Shown here in pieces: positions 1-13,600 of a stretch of 64,000 nucleotides of DNA. The translations under genes and the position numbers were made by a program. Origin of the DNA: Annulohypoxylon bovei var. microspora (lineage: Eukaryota; Ascomycota; Sordariomycetes; Xylariales; Hypoxylaceae); NCBI GenBank assembly GCA_022836615.1, contig MU405305.1, positions 88,596 to 152,595 on the forward strand. Reading direction: 5' to 3'. A model generated the notes under the pieces. That model ran no database searches. It was not told where the DNA came from and worked only from the letters and a program-made list of their open reading frames with translations. Each line of letters opens with the position of its first letter. Position 1 is the first letter of the stretch.

Positions 1-3000
1 TAGAGCCTTGGCATCGACCTCGAAAGATGTCACATCTTTCAGAAACGCCTCCGGAGTAATATAGAAGGCGTTAGCAAGTCTCGTCTCAATCGTGACCGTA
101 TCAAGATTGTAGAAGAACTTGTTTGTCGCAGTCTCGATAAGCCCCGGAGTTCCTTCCTTGTCCTTGCCAAGCGCATAAGGGCGTGGTGAAGCATTTACTA
201 CGTCAGGTCTAACATAGTTGGGATCTGCCTCGTCGAAAAGATACTGGTACTTCGATTGCGCTATAAATGCAGTGCGAAACAAGCGGTATTTGCGCTTGAT
301 CTGGTCCATGAGAGGCTGTAAGTGTACTTTCATGAAGTTCAGAGCTCGTCGATATTGCAGATTCTCCGCCTGGATTTCTTCTAGAGTAAGCTCTTTAGGT
401 GGAGGCGGCGGGGCCAGGGGGAGTACTTCCAGGACTCTCTTCTTTCGATTAGCTGGATCGGGGAAATCCTTGGGGTATCTTCGAATGTGCTCCAGTATTC
501 TGCTAAAGTATTCTTGTCGGTTCTCCTGTGTGCTGTCAGCTTCACCTTGCTCATCAAGTAGACACGGTAGACTTACCCTGACAGGACGAGCAATCTCCAC
601 GAAGTTAGAGTTCGATAATCCGAAAAGGTCGTGTCTTAGATTAGGACTAATATGCTCAAGTTCGGTTTCCGCAGTTCCCACGACCATGATGGAATCGGTA
701 GGTTGTATCGATCTTAGCATTGACATAAATGCAGTCAAAGCAGGACCAGCCAACGCGTCGTACCATATATCAACGTTCGGAATGAAGATGACGCTCGGTT
801 TTTGGCGTCTAGCTTCGGCGAAAAGTCCGAAAAGCACTTGCTCAGGAGCCTGTAGATAGGTTAGTTATCTTTCTAGGTGGAATCGTTCGAAGTGATTTGT
901 GACGACTTACCATAGGTTCACCGAGTATGTTGGGTAGATCAAAGTTCTGTACGTGAACGCCTTCGAGGTAGTGGAGGATGGCAGCACTAATGTACACTTG
1001 GCCCATTCCATGAGAGCCACATATTAGCAGTCGTGGGCGATAGACGCGAAATCTAAGAAATTCCTGTTGCAAAGCTTCCCGGCCAAATCCGAAGTCAACG
1101 TCATCGTAAGGCTCAAACATAGCCTCGTCCAGTGCCGTCACCTTCGTCTTACGAGGCAGGACACTGTCTAGTACGTGAGTGATAGCCTTAAACTGGTCCC
1201 GGAGGAGCGGTTCGACGGGCTTCGGGAAAGGAGCTGCCCCAGAAATTGCAGATCGTTCTGAAGAGGGCACAATCTTATTCTTGGAGAGCATGAAGTCGGT
1301 CATGTGCACGGTTATCTTAGACGGGTCGACGACAAGTTTGTCCGTCGACGAATAGATCTGCGGATACGTCCTCTGGATTGCGTTGATAGCCGCCTCGGTG
1401 CACATAGCACGTAGATCGGCACCACCGTAACCCTTTGTTTCTCTAGCCATAGACATCTTGAACTCGTCAGAGAGACCCCAATCTTTGGTGTGAATATCGA
1501 TAATTGACTTGCGGCCGCTAACGTCAGGTAGGGGAAAGTAAAATTCTCGATCGAAACGTCCTGGACGGCGTAGAGCAGGGTCCACACTGTCTGGTCTATT
1601 GGTAGCGCCAATGACGATTACTTGACCGCGACCGTCCATTCCGTCCATCAGAGCGAGCAAGGTTGAAACGATCGACGCATGGATCTGCTCTTGCTTACTT
1701 GAGCGAACTGGTGCGAGTCCGTCAATTTCATCGAAGAAGATAATACTTGGCTGTGTTCTCCTAGCTTCCTCGAAGAGGAGGCGTAGTTGCTTCTCGGCTT
1801 CACCAACCCATTTGCTTAATGCATCAGCACCCTTACGCATGTAAAACGTAATCTTTTTACCGCCAATGCCAACGGTGTTTGCGAGAGCTCGAGCGAGCAA
1901 CGTCTTTCCTGTTCCCGGTGGACCGTGGAATAACACACCTCTCGGTGGGGTGACATGGAACTTGGAGAAAAGCTCTGGGTAAAGGAGAGGTAGCTGTACC
2001 ATTTCCTTGAGTTGATCAATATGACCCTCCAAGCCACCAACTTGAGTGAAGTCGACGTTCATATCCACACCCAAGGGGTCAGCATCGGCGAGAGCCTTTG
2101 GATTCTTAATCTTGCCAACATTTAGTGTAGGTGCTGCAACGAGACCACCAGCGCCGTCCATGTTTCCAAGCGATGGTCCCAGGTTAGGGGCACCTGAAGT
2201 TGGCGTCATGCCCACCATTCCTCCTACTCCCGAGCGAAGGTTCATCTCATCGTCGCTACTGTCGGAATCGGCTCCGCCAGCTGCGCCGGTTCCCCAAGGT
2301 CCGCCGAGCAGTGCGCCAGCAAGACCAACACCGCCTAAGGCGCCAGCAACAGAATGTAGACTATGATCCCAACCACCTCCTCCATTTCCGCGTCCACGAC
2401 GACGAGCTGTTGTCGCAGCTGCATCTTCATCGTCTTCTTCCTGTTCGAGCGGAATGGCGTTGAGCGGTGGTATCGCGTAGTTTACTGGCTGGCCTCTACG
2501 GCGCCTCGTCTCTTGTCTCTTTTCGAAGAGAATTTTAGGTGAGCGGCGATCTCTTCGCGAACGAGAATCTTGTCGAAGGTCTGCAAGCTCTTCTGCCACT
2601 TCATTCTCGTCAACCTCATCCTCATCTCCTGATTCTTTACGTCGTTGCGATCTCCTTGCAGATCTTCTTCCCTTACTTCTCGACGATCTCCGTCCGCGAG
2701 CACTAGGACTGGAGTTCTCGACATCGTCACCGGCCGCGTCATCCTGGTGAGCCTCGGAGTCAGATATGTTCCCATCTGCAGATTCATTCCCAGGCTCAAA
2801 GTCACTGCTAGGTTCTTTGAGCGACTTTCCTAGCCGGGATTTGCGGGTAAGTCGGCGAGTTCGCTTCACAGGGCTTTCATCTTCGATGGCGACGTTTTCA
2901 GTGGCGGCAGTTGGCTGATTGGCTCTCGCGCCACGAGTCTTGCGCGAAACTGGAGCAGCATCCTCTTCATCTTCCTCGTCCAAATCCATGCGGTCGTTCG

Positions 3001-3847
3001 CTTCTACAGTTTCCATGGGCTCCTCGTGGTCGTGAGCGGCATCTTCATCAGCATCAGCGTCGTCTACTTGACCGATAGCATTTTCTTCGGGTACTGCAGC
3101 ATCTTGGACGACAGGATCCTCGGCAATTTCGGTCTCAGGAGGCGGGTTTTCTTCCTGGGTATCAACCTCGACTACAGTAGGCACCGTTTGCTTGATGCCC
3201 TTTCCACTACGAGTCGGTCGGTTAAGTCGGCTTAAAGCTTCGGGGCTTCTACTCTTGGAGCCACGAGCTGGCCGTGCATGTCTGCCAGAATTCGACAACT
3301 CGACCAAATCTGCATCGTCTGCATCGACCGTACGAGCTCGGGTGCTTCTTCTAATCCCGACCGGAGGAGCGTTGGCATTGGAGGCTGCACGCGTCTTTCG
3401 CGCAGACTGAGGAACCCGGAGAGTTATCAATTTTCTCTGGCGAGGCGACTTCTTAGGCGGGTCCATAATAAGATCATCCTTCTCTTCATTTGAATCGCGA
3501 ATCAAATCCTCCTCATCTTCAGAGCTCTCCTTATAACTCTGGTGCTTGGTAGCTGCTTTTCTAATGCGACGGCCAGTGCTTTCGTTAATCGGAGGTTCAG
3601 GCTCATCCTCATCTTCGCCTTCCTCCCCAAATGAATTTTCTTGGTCGCTATCATCGAGTTCCTCATCATCCTCAATGTCGGAACCCCGGTATCTACCCTT
3701 TTTACGAGAGGTAGGCCTATTCACTCTATTCGCGCGAGATTTCTTCTGCGAGCGTGGGCGGTCAATGTCGGGTTCGAAGTTCTCGTCATCAGAGTCAGAC
3801 TTGTTAGGATCGAAATCCAGAATGTCTCTCTTTCGTTTACCAGCCAT
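1..3847 (-). CDS. YTA7: Yta7/ATAD2-type AAA ATPase with bromodomain, 3' end beyond the window
   Basis: Nuclear chromatin-associated AAA ATPase; in the Yta7/ATAD2 family it remodels or evicts histones at transcribed genes. Exons by splice signals: 3847-911, 849-577 and 525-1 (continuing left), introns of 61 and 51 nt, all phase 0. The first ~560 residues are a highly charged disordered tail with acidic runs and RRxxR patches. AAA1 follows, with Walker A GPPGTGKT near residue 641 and Walker B IIFFDEIDG near residue 700. Exon 2 encodes the second AAA module, which has no recognisable Walker A (the family's usual degenerate AAA2). Exon 3 runs into a bromodomain start (FYNLDTVTIETRLANAFY, then FLKDV). 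ATG at 3847 is the first in frame. The C-terminus lies outside the window. Family assignment is firm; exon ends are inferred. Confidence 0.93.
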
Positions 3848-6800
3848 GTTGAAGACAAGCTTCAGGCAGGATGTCAGAGAAGACTACGAGGCTGGCAAAG
3901 TTAGTGGGGAGCATTCAGGTTTGCAATGTTTCGCAACTTGAAAATGAGAAAAGTAGGATGTTGAGAAGAATAAAAAAAAGAATAGAAGCTCAACCTCCAC
4001 CAAGGCATGGGGAAAAAAGAATAGGCAGCTAGTGAAGTCGGTGGGTGTGATATGGACCGTCCACAGGGCGGCTGTGATATAACTTCCCGGAAGGTTCCAT
4101 TCACAACTCGGGTACGATACGAAACAACCACAATAGCTACGGCTCAAGATAGGGGAACGTACCTTCGAGTATCAAAGGGGCAAGAGAGCCCGAGTTCGTA
4201 GCAAACGCACCAAGAGGTACGAAAAGAGATAGGCAGAAGGGAGATTCTAAGGCTACAAGTCCAAGTAATCAGCATATAATCTACCATTTCTTAAACGCAT
4301 TATTTCAGGATAGGATAGGCGTACTCAGAAGATGTCTCACAGGAGACAAGAAAATATTCCGGACCAAGTCGGAAGGGGTATAATGGAAGTAATCACAAAA
4401 GAACCACCGCCATTCACACGGCAATGCGCCCAAGAGTCAAGACTACAGCGGTGAGCCTTTAGATATCTGGGCTACGATATATGGCAATTCGATTCGGCGA
4501 CTCGTGAATAGGTGTTTGTCCGGCTTGTCTTCGACGTTATCGCGATTGTCTAGGTAGGTAATCGACAGACAAGGTATTAAAGATCCTCCGGACAGCTGTC
4601 GAGATATAGTATCCACAAACAGACACGATGACAAGGACGCGACAAGGACGGAATGGCAGGGAGTTCGAGATCGAGGTCGAGGCTAGTAGAGGGTTTAAAG
4701 GTTTAGATTCTGCTATTAAGACGATGCAGGGTTTTCGATTGAAATCAATGGCTAGGTATGTAGGAAGATCCGGACAAGGGGCGTCTTAGTCTTAGAAGGC
4801 ATATGCAAAAATATGGTTATAGTGTATCAACTAATAGAGAAGAGACGCGGGCTAACGGCAAACATTGATAAGATTGAATGGCGAAGGATAAAGGATGAAG
4901 GGCAACTTCAATAGGGTGAGCGAAGCCTAGTGGAGATGCAGAATGAAAAGACAAATGAAGGAGGTGATGCGTTAAAAGCGTGAAAAGCGTGAAAAGCGCA
5001 AGCTGAAGAGTGAAAGAGCTTTGGGGGGATTTAGTAAGGGTTTAGGTAGTCACTTGTCGCGCGTTTCTGCGCTTTCTGCACAGGCGGGTAGGAGGCACGG
5101 ACCACTGCAAAACACAAATGTTCCACAATGAAATGGCTAATAGCCAATCAGATTTATTTAAACCGTACCCGCCAAGAATTATTTTGCGTGTCATACCAAA
5201 AATTTACCAAAACAACTCCTACCCCGACGACTCCGACAATCCATTCATCTTCACTCCCAACTTTCAACATCTAAATCTCAACATCTTCAAGATCCCAGAT
5301 ATCTCCAGGTTTCAATACCAAAACTCATCTTATTTGACCTTTTCTTAGGTCGCCTGCACATCTAGTATGTAATTGACTAATATTTACCCCTTTCGCGCCC
5401 GGCGAAGGATGCACATGTAATCAAATGCTAAATGCAAGTTTATCATCTTCGACCTGAATATCTTCAAAGATCTATCCCCAGATTTGCATCATATCGACGG
5501 CGCTACCATGCGGCTCAAAACTTAAGGTCAGCCCTATGAGCCGCTCAAAGGGTCGGGAACGTGGTTGCGTGGGTACAATAGGTACAATCAGGTACGTGGA
5601 GGACCCAATGTTTTTTTATTACTCTTGGCCTGATTGCCGACGCCGGGCTCGGATTGCGGGTTGATAATTATTAGTGCCTGAGGCATCCGGTCCCGACTAA
5701 TATTAGTAATCAAATCCTGCTTCATGGTTTACCATGTAACTAATAGGTAGTACAGTATTCGATCAAAACGTCGCACGTGCCTCAGTCCGCTTCACGCGCT
5801 GGCTCAATACAGTGCACAAACACCAAACACGGTAGAATATCTACAAGACTAGCACGGTACAAGTACAGCTACTAGGTAGTAGTTGAAAAGCAATTAACTA
5901 CAACCTTGGAAGTTTACAAGTAAATCTAAGTAATAGGAATTCTAGAATCTGCATAAGTTCATGAAGCTTCGTCTACTTTTCACTACTTCTAAATTTCGAA
6001 GTTTTCCCAAGTTGTTTCATATTTACAAACTTCATATGCAGATTAGAGTCAGCTCGACTCAATACGCCTCAGGCAGCAGCATTCCAGCTGCACCGATTCT
6101 ACATGGAGGATGATCTCCACTCTCCAACTGGAACATCGGCACAGCTCCGGACAAGGCAATGGTTCGCGCCCCCCGTCGAATAATTAAACCCATGCCGCTT
6201 ATCCGTAGCGCAAGCCGCCGTCGGTGTTCGATACATACCAACAAACGAATGCGCGTTTTTACCAATGGCATCAATGGCATCCGGAAGTTTCCAATCATTT
6301 GTGACTCCGCCATTCCAGATAACCTGTTTTATCTATCATTATAGTTCTCCTCGTGACCAGCTTGCTCGGTATCATAGTAATGCCTAGATCTTCGAGATAC
6401 CTCTTACGGGTAGCTACAGCTTCTCAGCTTCGTAATGTTGTTTCAGGCGAGGAAACAACTGCAGTCGAGCATTCCCTTCGGGCAGCGAACATTAGGACGC
6501 ATCATCGCTGTACCCAACCTTGACCACTAACCCTAGAACGTTACCGACCTGATCGAAATACATACATGAAATAGTCTTGGCTGCGTATCACGGCACCATC
6601 GATTCTAATAGGGCTGACTAGGAGTTCCGCTTGCGACAGAAGATCACTTGCGGGGTGACTAATAGCAGCACAGGTTCTGGCCTCAGTCACACACCGTCTC
6701 TTGCTCATCTCCCTGCAATATGATGTTCCTTCATCCGAATACCCATTGGCCGAGGGGATAGATAGCATATTGTGCCAATTGCCTCGCACAGGACCGTCCA

Positions 6801-7285
6801 GTCAACGATCCCGGTCCCGTGCCCCTCGTAAGCATGGTCTTCCTAGGTCGGTCCAAATGGTCCTTCACTTGAGCCGCCAAGCTTCCCTGTCAAGAAGAAT
6901 ACGTAGGTAGTAAACACACATCATGTAGGTATATATAGACCATTTCCAGGCAGCGAGGTTTCCAGACTTTCCAATTTCCGAAGCCGTCTATCCGTTAGGT
7001 TTCTTTTATAGCCATCATACATAAACTGCACCAGGAGTGCGAGATTGGCAACCCTGGAGGGCACTCATTCTACCTTTTGATTTTACAACATAGCTGTCAC
7101 CAACAGTCTCGCTCTGAGCTTGAAGCTTATTACCACAACACATATTTATTAATTGAACTCAGCATATCGTTGAGTTAGAGACTTATTGAGCATTGAGAGT
7201 CCTTTTTGGTCTCTAGTATCTATAGCCAGATACTTCATCAACCCCACTACATACCAATTCAGCACCCAATCAACCTCAATTGAAT
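3848..7285. other. Gene-poor intergenic region between YTA7 and the small gene at 7286
   Basis: This holds the divergent promoters of YTA7 (left) and the small gene (right). Visible items are a purine-rich stretch near 3950-4020, a 9-nt unit AAAAGCGTG repeated about three times near 4974-4998, and a pyrimidine/AT-rich stretch near 5120-5350. Short open frames at 6059-6344 and 6541-6789 show no convincing family resemblance; they could be decayed coding remnants. No gene is called. Confidence 0.6.
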
Positions 7286-7627
7286 ATGCCTTCGTCACGA
7301 GGTGTACCTCCCACCCCACTCAACATTAGGGGTTCTAGCGAGACCACCCACGGCCGCCAAGACAGCTTCGACTCCTACTATTCAGACAAAGATAGCAAGG
7401 TTGGTAGCATTGCTAGCCGCACGCATCTCCTCGGGTCTAACCACCCACAGGAAACCCCTAGGAGCAGCAAGTCATTGGGTAATCACAGTCAACCCTCACC
7501 GAACCACAAATCTTCGAAGCCGCACTCGCCCACTGTCAACGTCTACACCCACTGTGGGCGACACACCGACCAGTACCTATTCGGCGGCTGGTCCAATGCC
7601 TTCAAAAACGCCTTCAAGAAGGACTAA
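7286..7627 (+). CDS. Small Ser/Pro-rich conserved-looking protein, 113 residues, unknown function
   Basis: Single-exon gene. The ATG at 7286 is preferred over an in-frame TTG two codons upstream. The protein begins MPSSRGVPPTP, continues as a Ser/His/Pro-rich disordered segment, and ends in a compact motif VYTHCGRHTDQYLFGGWS (about residues 89-106) followed by the basic tail KNAFKKD. A CGRH...WLFGG-like C-terminal motif occurs, as far as I recall, in small uncharacterised Sordariomycete proteins, which is the main reason to call it. The upstream leader is A/C-rich and the region downstream is non-coding. There is no signal peptide or membrane segment. No function can be assigned. Confidence 0.55.
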   Translation: MPSSRGVPPTPLNIRGSSETTHGRQDSFDSYYSDKDSKVGSIASRTHLLGSNHPQETPRSSKSLGNHSQPSPNHKSSKPHSPTVNVYTHCGRHTDQYLFGGWSNAFKNAFKKD

Positions 7628-10600
7628 ACCGCCCCTCCAGGCCTGAGAATGGTTCTCGGGGCGCGCTTTTCGCTGTCTGCAGTTTCTCTGTTTGATACAG
7701 TCTTCACTCTGCGACTGCGATTCTGGAATTAATTGGTTTTGGGGGCGCAATTGGGAATTTAAGCGGGAATGAGTTACGATCGGAATTATACCTACCTCAC
7801 ATATTGATATTTTAATTGGATGAGAAACGAGATACGAATAAAATCAGCTCGAAAGCAAAAACCTACCTAACTACCATTGTTCACAATTTCATTCGTGACA
7901 AGCCTGTACCAGATTCATTAATTCGATCCCAGAGCGTCGAGGAATGGCGTAACTACAGGTACCTACCCAAGGTAGGTAGATATCTAAGTACCTGAGCTGA
8001 TAGCACGAAGCATTTTATAGCTTATTTACTAAGTTTTCTAGAATACAAGACATTGTTATTTCAATAGGGGAATTATCCTAATTATTATTCGCATATTACT
8101 CTTTTAGCAGGTACCTATACACATACGTAAACGAAACGCTCGGGAATGTGGAAGCGCCGAATTCACATAGCGTCCGATGCGAAATAGGAGACCAGAAATT
8201 GAGTCATATCCGAATCTTCTCAAAAAGAAATACTCGACCAGGAAATGAAGTAAAAATGTGATGGTTCCACAGATGGATATTTTCACTTTAAGCTGAGTCA
8301 CCAAATCCTTAGGTATATGGAAGTAGTGAAACGAGAGTCTCTAGATGATTTAACCCTCCTTGTACCTTGTGTATACTCGAGATGACTTTACTGCTTATTA
8401 ATATGAAGATAATTGTCTTAGTATCGTATGTGGTGGGACATCTAACCTTTCCCGCCCTTTACTTTTTGCTAGTGACGTTGTGACTTTAGGTATGTAGGAT
8501 CCTTCATGGTGACAGTAGGATTTTCTTGGATGCTAAACGCGTTCATGATGACCAGTGAAACATGACGATTATTCGGTCGTGTCAGCCGCATGTTACACTA
8601 TCGTCAAAAGGTATCTACCATTTATAAAATTGAAAAATTACAGATATTGTTTAACTATGGTGATTGTAAAAAGATGTCGTATATTTTCAAATGCGATCCC
8701 GTCTAAGGCAACCCTTGAAGCCACAATATAGAAGATCGTAGTCCAAGTTTCTCATCTACTTGACTGCAGTTCTACAGATTTATTTGGAAACATAGTATTG
8801 GTCAATAAAATTTCCTTGAAAGGCGCACTGGACCCAGACCTCGGATACCAACTTGCGTAGCACGCGGCCGGTAGTTTAGCAATAAGGTGTAGCGACGGTT
8901 ACCTGCGCATAGCTTTTACTTAATTACTTCCCAACAACTCGGTTGCCGTTCCCCAACCTCTGAAATGTATGGAACTTGTGTTGTATTTGTCGTTAATTCG
9001 ACTACATGACTAGGGCGTAGCCAGCTCGCTTGTGACCCGTAAGTCTCTTTGATGTGACTATGTACCCACGTAACTCTTACTGAGAGATTGATTATGCTCT
9101 AGGTACTTTGAAATTAACTAGAACGAAGAAGCTATTTACAACTAGGCATTAGAGTACCTAGGATGACTAAAAAATTGGTCGAAATTCCTTTCTCTCGCAC
9201 ACCGTACTCCGGTTTTCCGTGTATCGGTATCTTACATGGCTATGGTTTAAAAGTGGTGATACGTGATTACCGCATATTTATCTCCGATTCATTCGAATTA
9301 CTGCGTGTTTTGGTTGCTAGCAGTAGATATCAGCATGTTGCCGATTTACCCGCGGTAGGCAACGCCATTCTCGAGGCCGCTAGCCGCAAGTCCTATCCTG
9401 GAGCATTTCAGCGCATCCATTACTGCGGAACACGCCGAATACGAGGGACCGAGCTTCGGAGCATATCTTCAAGGCTGGAGTTGGCATCCCAATTGGATAG
9501 TGGCCGTCGAAATATTTAGCTCAAGACTTCGTACCAACGAGGGTTACGTACGTCACTGCAGGAAGCTGAGCGAGAATGAGGGGAACGCGAACTAAAGTAA
9601 CTGTCATTATGTGGAATCATGATCGAAAGTTCAAATTGGAAAACTCTTCAACGCTGTCTGAAGAAGAAACCTCGGATGAGTTATGTCGTGTTTATATATG
9701 CAGTAATCCAAGCACACAGGGAGCGGACACCCGCGGGGCGACAAGCTTATTCAGGTCCGGACTATCGGTGTCGAGCCGTGACACTTCACTTGTGGAACTT
9801 CAATTTGACGTCCGAGTGGCTGACATACGCCCGCTTAAACTTGAGGGGTCTTGACACTGGATTTGAACCCCTATCTCAGTTACACAGACGGTCAACCAAG
9901 CACGTTTCAAGAGGACCCACGATCCCTAACCTTGGGACGAGATCTTCGCCGTAGGCGTGCCTAGATCAACTGATCTGTCTGTGGGGAAGACGTCACGGAT
10001 TGTCTTGCATGAGGTTTGTGACGCTGGTAACACAATCCCTCTCGTACGACTCGAGATCTGGGAACAGTTGCTCCTATTTCTATAGGTTAATACCTGACCA
10101 ATCGTCCTAGACGTGCCAGCGAGAGAGCGGTGGACTTCGGGTGTAAAGATGCGCGTGCTTGCCAACTGAGTGATGAGATTTCAGATAGACGTATACCGTA
10201 AAGAGTCCGCGGGACAGCGGGGACAGCGGAGTCTGGAATATATCTATATGCCTCACACAACATCGCTAAGGCGTTTGAGATCTAGGATAATTTTCTGCTT
10301 TCCTATGATTTTGATGCTGCGTCGTTGACATATTAGACTGACGTACGCTGTGATATTCATTCTGGAGATACAAGTTAACTCATGACAGCGGAATATGAAA
10401 TTGAACGAGTTAATAATGTATAGGTACCTACTTTGGTGGCTCATGCAGTAGAGCATCGGGCATGCAGCATCCCGTAATGTAGATGCAGATATATGGTATT
10501 AAAATATTATTCATCAAGCGAGCTCTACCCTTTCCCATATTCCCAGACTCAGTTTCGTTAATTGACAATTTGTTATTGGCTATAAGTTGGAGGTTGATGA

Positions 10601-13600
10601 TTATGGTGACCTCCAAGCACGCTAGAAATGTTACCTCGGCTTTTGATACACGGCGATGGATCTAATTCAGATCTGGGAGAGAACAGGTCGATGTGAGACT
10701 CGAAGGTTGCATGCGACAGACTCACTAAGAACTAGTTGCGTAGTGAGAATCGTGGCCGTTGTCAATAATTTGATTGCCTAGAGGCCACTCCATTGTTTGA
10801 GCCAGGTTCTAACTAAGAACCAGCATCATTTCCAAGGCCTATTTTCACGTAGTCGTTTTTAACCACATTATAATACTCGGAGGCAAAGTCGCATCGTCTA
10901 GGTAACTGAAGATCGAAGTTTTCTAAGACTCATCGGAAGATCAAAGAGCGCTGGACGAGGAGCATTGAGTTATCCCTCGATCCCATTTCTATATTCAAAT
11001 AATATAAATATATGCATTGAAGACCTCTAGTGCCCTGTTAGACATTCGGACGCAAACTTGGAATTTTCGGTAGCATCCCTGTAGCGGCTGTTGTCGCATA
11101 CAGCCAAGCTTAAAGATATAGAGGTAGAAATACCTTCCGCATTGGACGTGGGGCGGCGCATTACTGGTTATGGATTGCATTTCCAGGACAAAACCTAAGG
11201 TTGCAGTTGAAATATTCAGGGAGTTCATGTGTAATGCCCTTTTGGGAACCCAGACCTTCTAATTAAGGCAGGGAAGGACATCATCCTCGGCCGTTGACGC
11301 CAACCATAGGATTCACAAACAAGATTATTTTACTAGTAATTACATAAGTAGTAAATATAAGCTTAATTATAGAACTAGGTAGGTGGGATATATAAGTACA
11401 TATGTTTCCTTTTCTTTGACTTATCATCGCTCGTTAATAAGGATTGAAACAAATTGGCATAATGATACTAGGTAGGTATCAACTTCAATTGATACTTGTT
11501 ATAGAAAACACACGCATATCAAGCTCTTATACGAAGAACGGATGTGTAGATCGAAGGAGAAAAATAGGGGCTCGATACGGGGTCCTTCTAATAATAACAC
11601 ATAGCAATAAGATGAACGTGGGGAAAGGGGAAGATCCACGGACGGATCTAAACTGTTGCTTAAAAGATGTTAAAACGGTAAAATTGACCCGTTTTATGCT
11701 GAAGTGATTGACTTTTGCATCTAACCGATTTACCATAGCGTTTGGAACCTATTGGTCTCTGCTTTCTTTAAAAGATCCTCAGATCGGTGATCCTTTTGTG
11801 GTGGATCTAACTTGCTGATAGTTGAATGATGAATGTAAAACAGCATGAAGAATACATCGGATGTTGACGGAAAGAAACAGGATTGCTTTTTGTATAAAAT
11901 TTATTACGATGAATACCTACCTATCTTTAATAATGTATGCAGGCGTGTATATTTACCTGTTATGTCTTTAAACACTGTACAGGGATTGCCTTGCCTCAAC
12001 CTAGGGATACTATCTTGTATCAATCCCGGCTTATATGTCGGCTTATTGCATAGCTAAAATTCCGGCTACTGTGCGGAAATTTCATGTACAATATCACTAC
12101 AACATTCGTTTCGTTTTTTCCCCTTTCTTAGCACGTCACTCTATCTTTCCTTAAAAGTTGGTGAGGCTACGGGCGCATTGTTCCCTCACATAGTTCCATC
12201 TACATAGGAAATCATTAAGCATTGGTTTAAACAAGTAAAGAATACTGTTGATCGTTAGTGTGGATTGGTTCTTAATGCTGGGGGATCTTCCTTTTTCGAC
12301 ATCTCGAAATGAATGATCTCCGGTGGTCCCGTTACTCCTTATGGTACACACTACAAGAGGAGCCTGGAGGACGAGCCACAGTACCTGCAGAAATCAAGAC
12401 ACCCTTAAAACATGGGGGTTTAACTGGTATCTACCTATCTCTTGATGTCGATCTATCAAGATACATATGTCTTCTTGCGTTGCTAACCGCCGATCAACGT
12501 TAAAAACACAAACTTCAGACCTTGGAAAGGAGGGCTCGATAATACCTAGGTAGGTAGGTAGGTAGGTAGGTATGTCACTATGTTTGACTCATTAAGGTGA
12601 TTCGTTAATACATCCAGAGCTGCTAAACCGATGCCTACCTATTCCTTTCTTTCTAGAAACAGTTTGAAGCAGTGCATAAATACAAGCCTGGAAAGGTTGG
12701 TACTCGAAGCGCTAAAGCCTGGAGACCTCGAATAATCTGGGGTCTTATCAACTTTCACTAAAGACGAGGAAAATAAAATGACACTTGCCTCCAAAGTATA
12801 GGTGCATATGTAGGCAATATGTAACCCCTTAGTCGTATATATATAAACTAGGTAGTTAGGTATGACGGAAGTCATCCCGTCGTTTGAATTTGCATATGTA
12901 AAGTTTAGAGCCTCCCACGTACGACGGTCACGTCATTCCCCTGAATCGAGGCTATGATATATACCTATATATGGCCACCGAGGCTCGGTTTTTCTTGTAA
13001 GACATTGAATACATACGTGTCCAACAATGAAATCTTCTCGAAGCTTGCTAGTAAAGAATCTAAATACTCGGCGTCCTAGCCTCTCGCATTAGAACTAATA
13101 ATTCTTGGATGGACGAAGCAATCGAACCATGGATGCAGAAACGGTGTGCGGCGAATTCTTCCAGGGCTCCATCGATTTATGTACTGTACTCCGTATGGTC
13201 GCCGCGTCATGTAAAGCATCCCCCCGATCCCTTGTCGTGCTCTTGTCTAGCGCGACATGGGTAATGAGCGCAGACCAATAGGCGGTCATTGTCTCATCAA
13301 CAGCCCCGGCCAATTGGCACACGGACTTGGATGAAAATGGGTTAGTATCATATCTAGGAGGAAGCCCTGTAATATGAGATAGCGCGGTCGCGAGACTTGG
13401 ATATTTAGAAAAACACGTATCCGCTACAGCAAACAAAAACAACAACGACGGTAACAGCTTTGAACGCTTGTTAGCGCCCCCCCTATTACCTGGTAAACAC
13501 GCTGGAATTTGGTAGGTAGGGTTGCTGAATAGGGGACATCGCTGTATTGAACAGGTGGTGTTAGTAGTGTTAGAGTGGTTAGAACGACCTGTAATATTGT

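Noticed and set aside
218..859. Open frame on the plus strand opposite YTA7
   Set aside because: It lies antisense to YTA7 exons 2-3, whose minus-strand translation gives a clear AAA/bromodomain protein.
6059..6344. Short open frames on both strands around 6.1-6.3 kb
   Set aside because: Could be an eroded gene, but no family could be recognised in any frame.
9163..9519. 118-codon open frame with ATG
   Set aside because: No domain pattern, splice context or coding-like composition; kept only as a possibility within the gene-poor region.
13095..13445. 116-codon open frame on the minus strand
   Set aside because: Begins with TTG rather than ATG and lacks any recognisable pattern.
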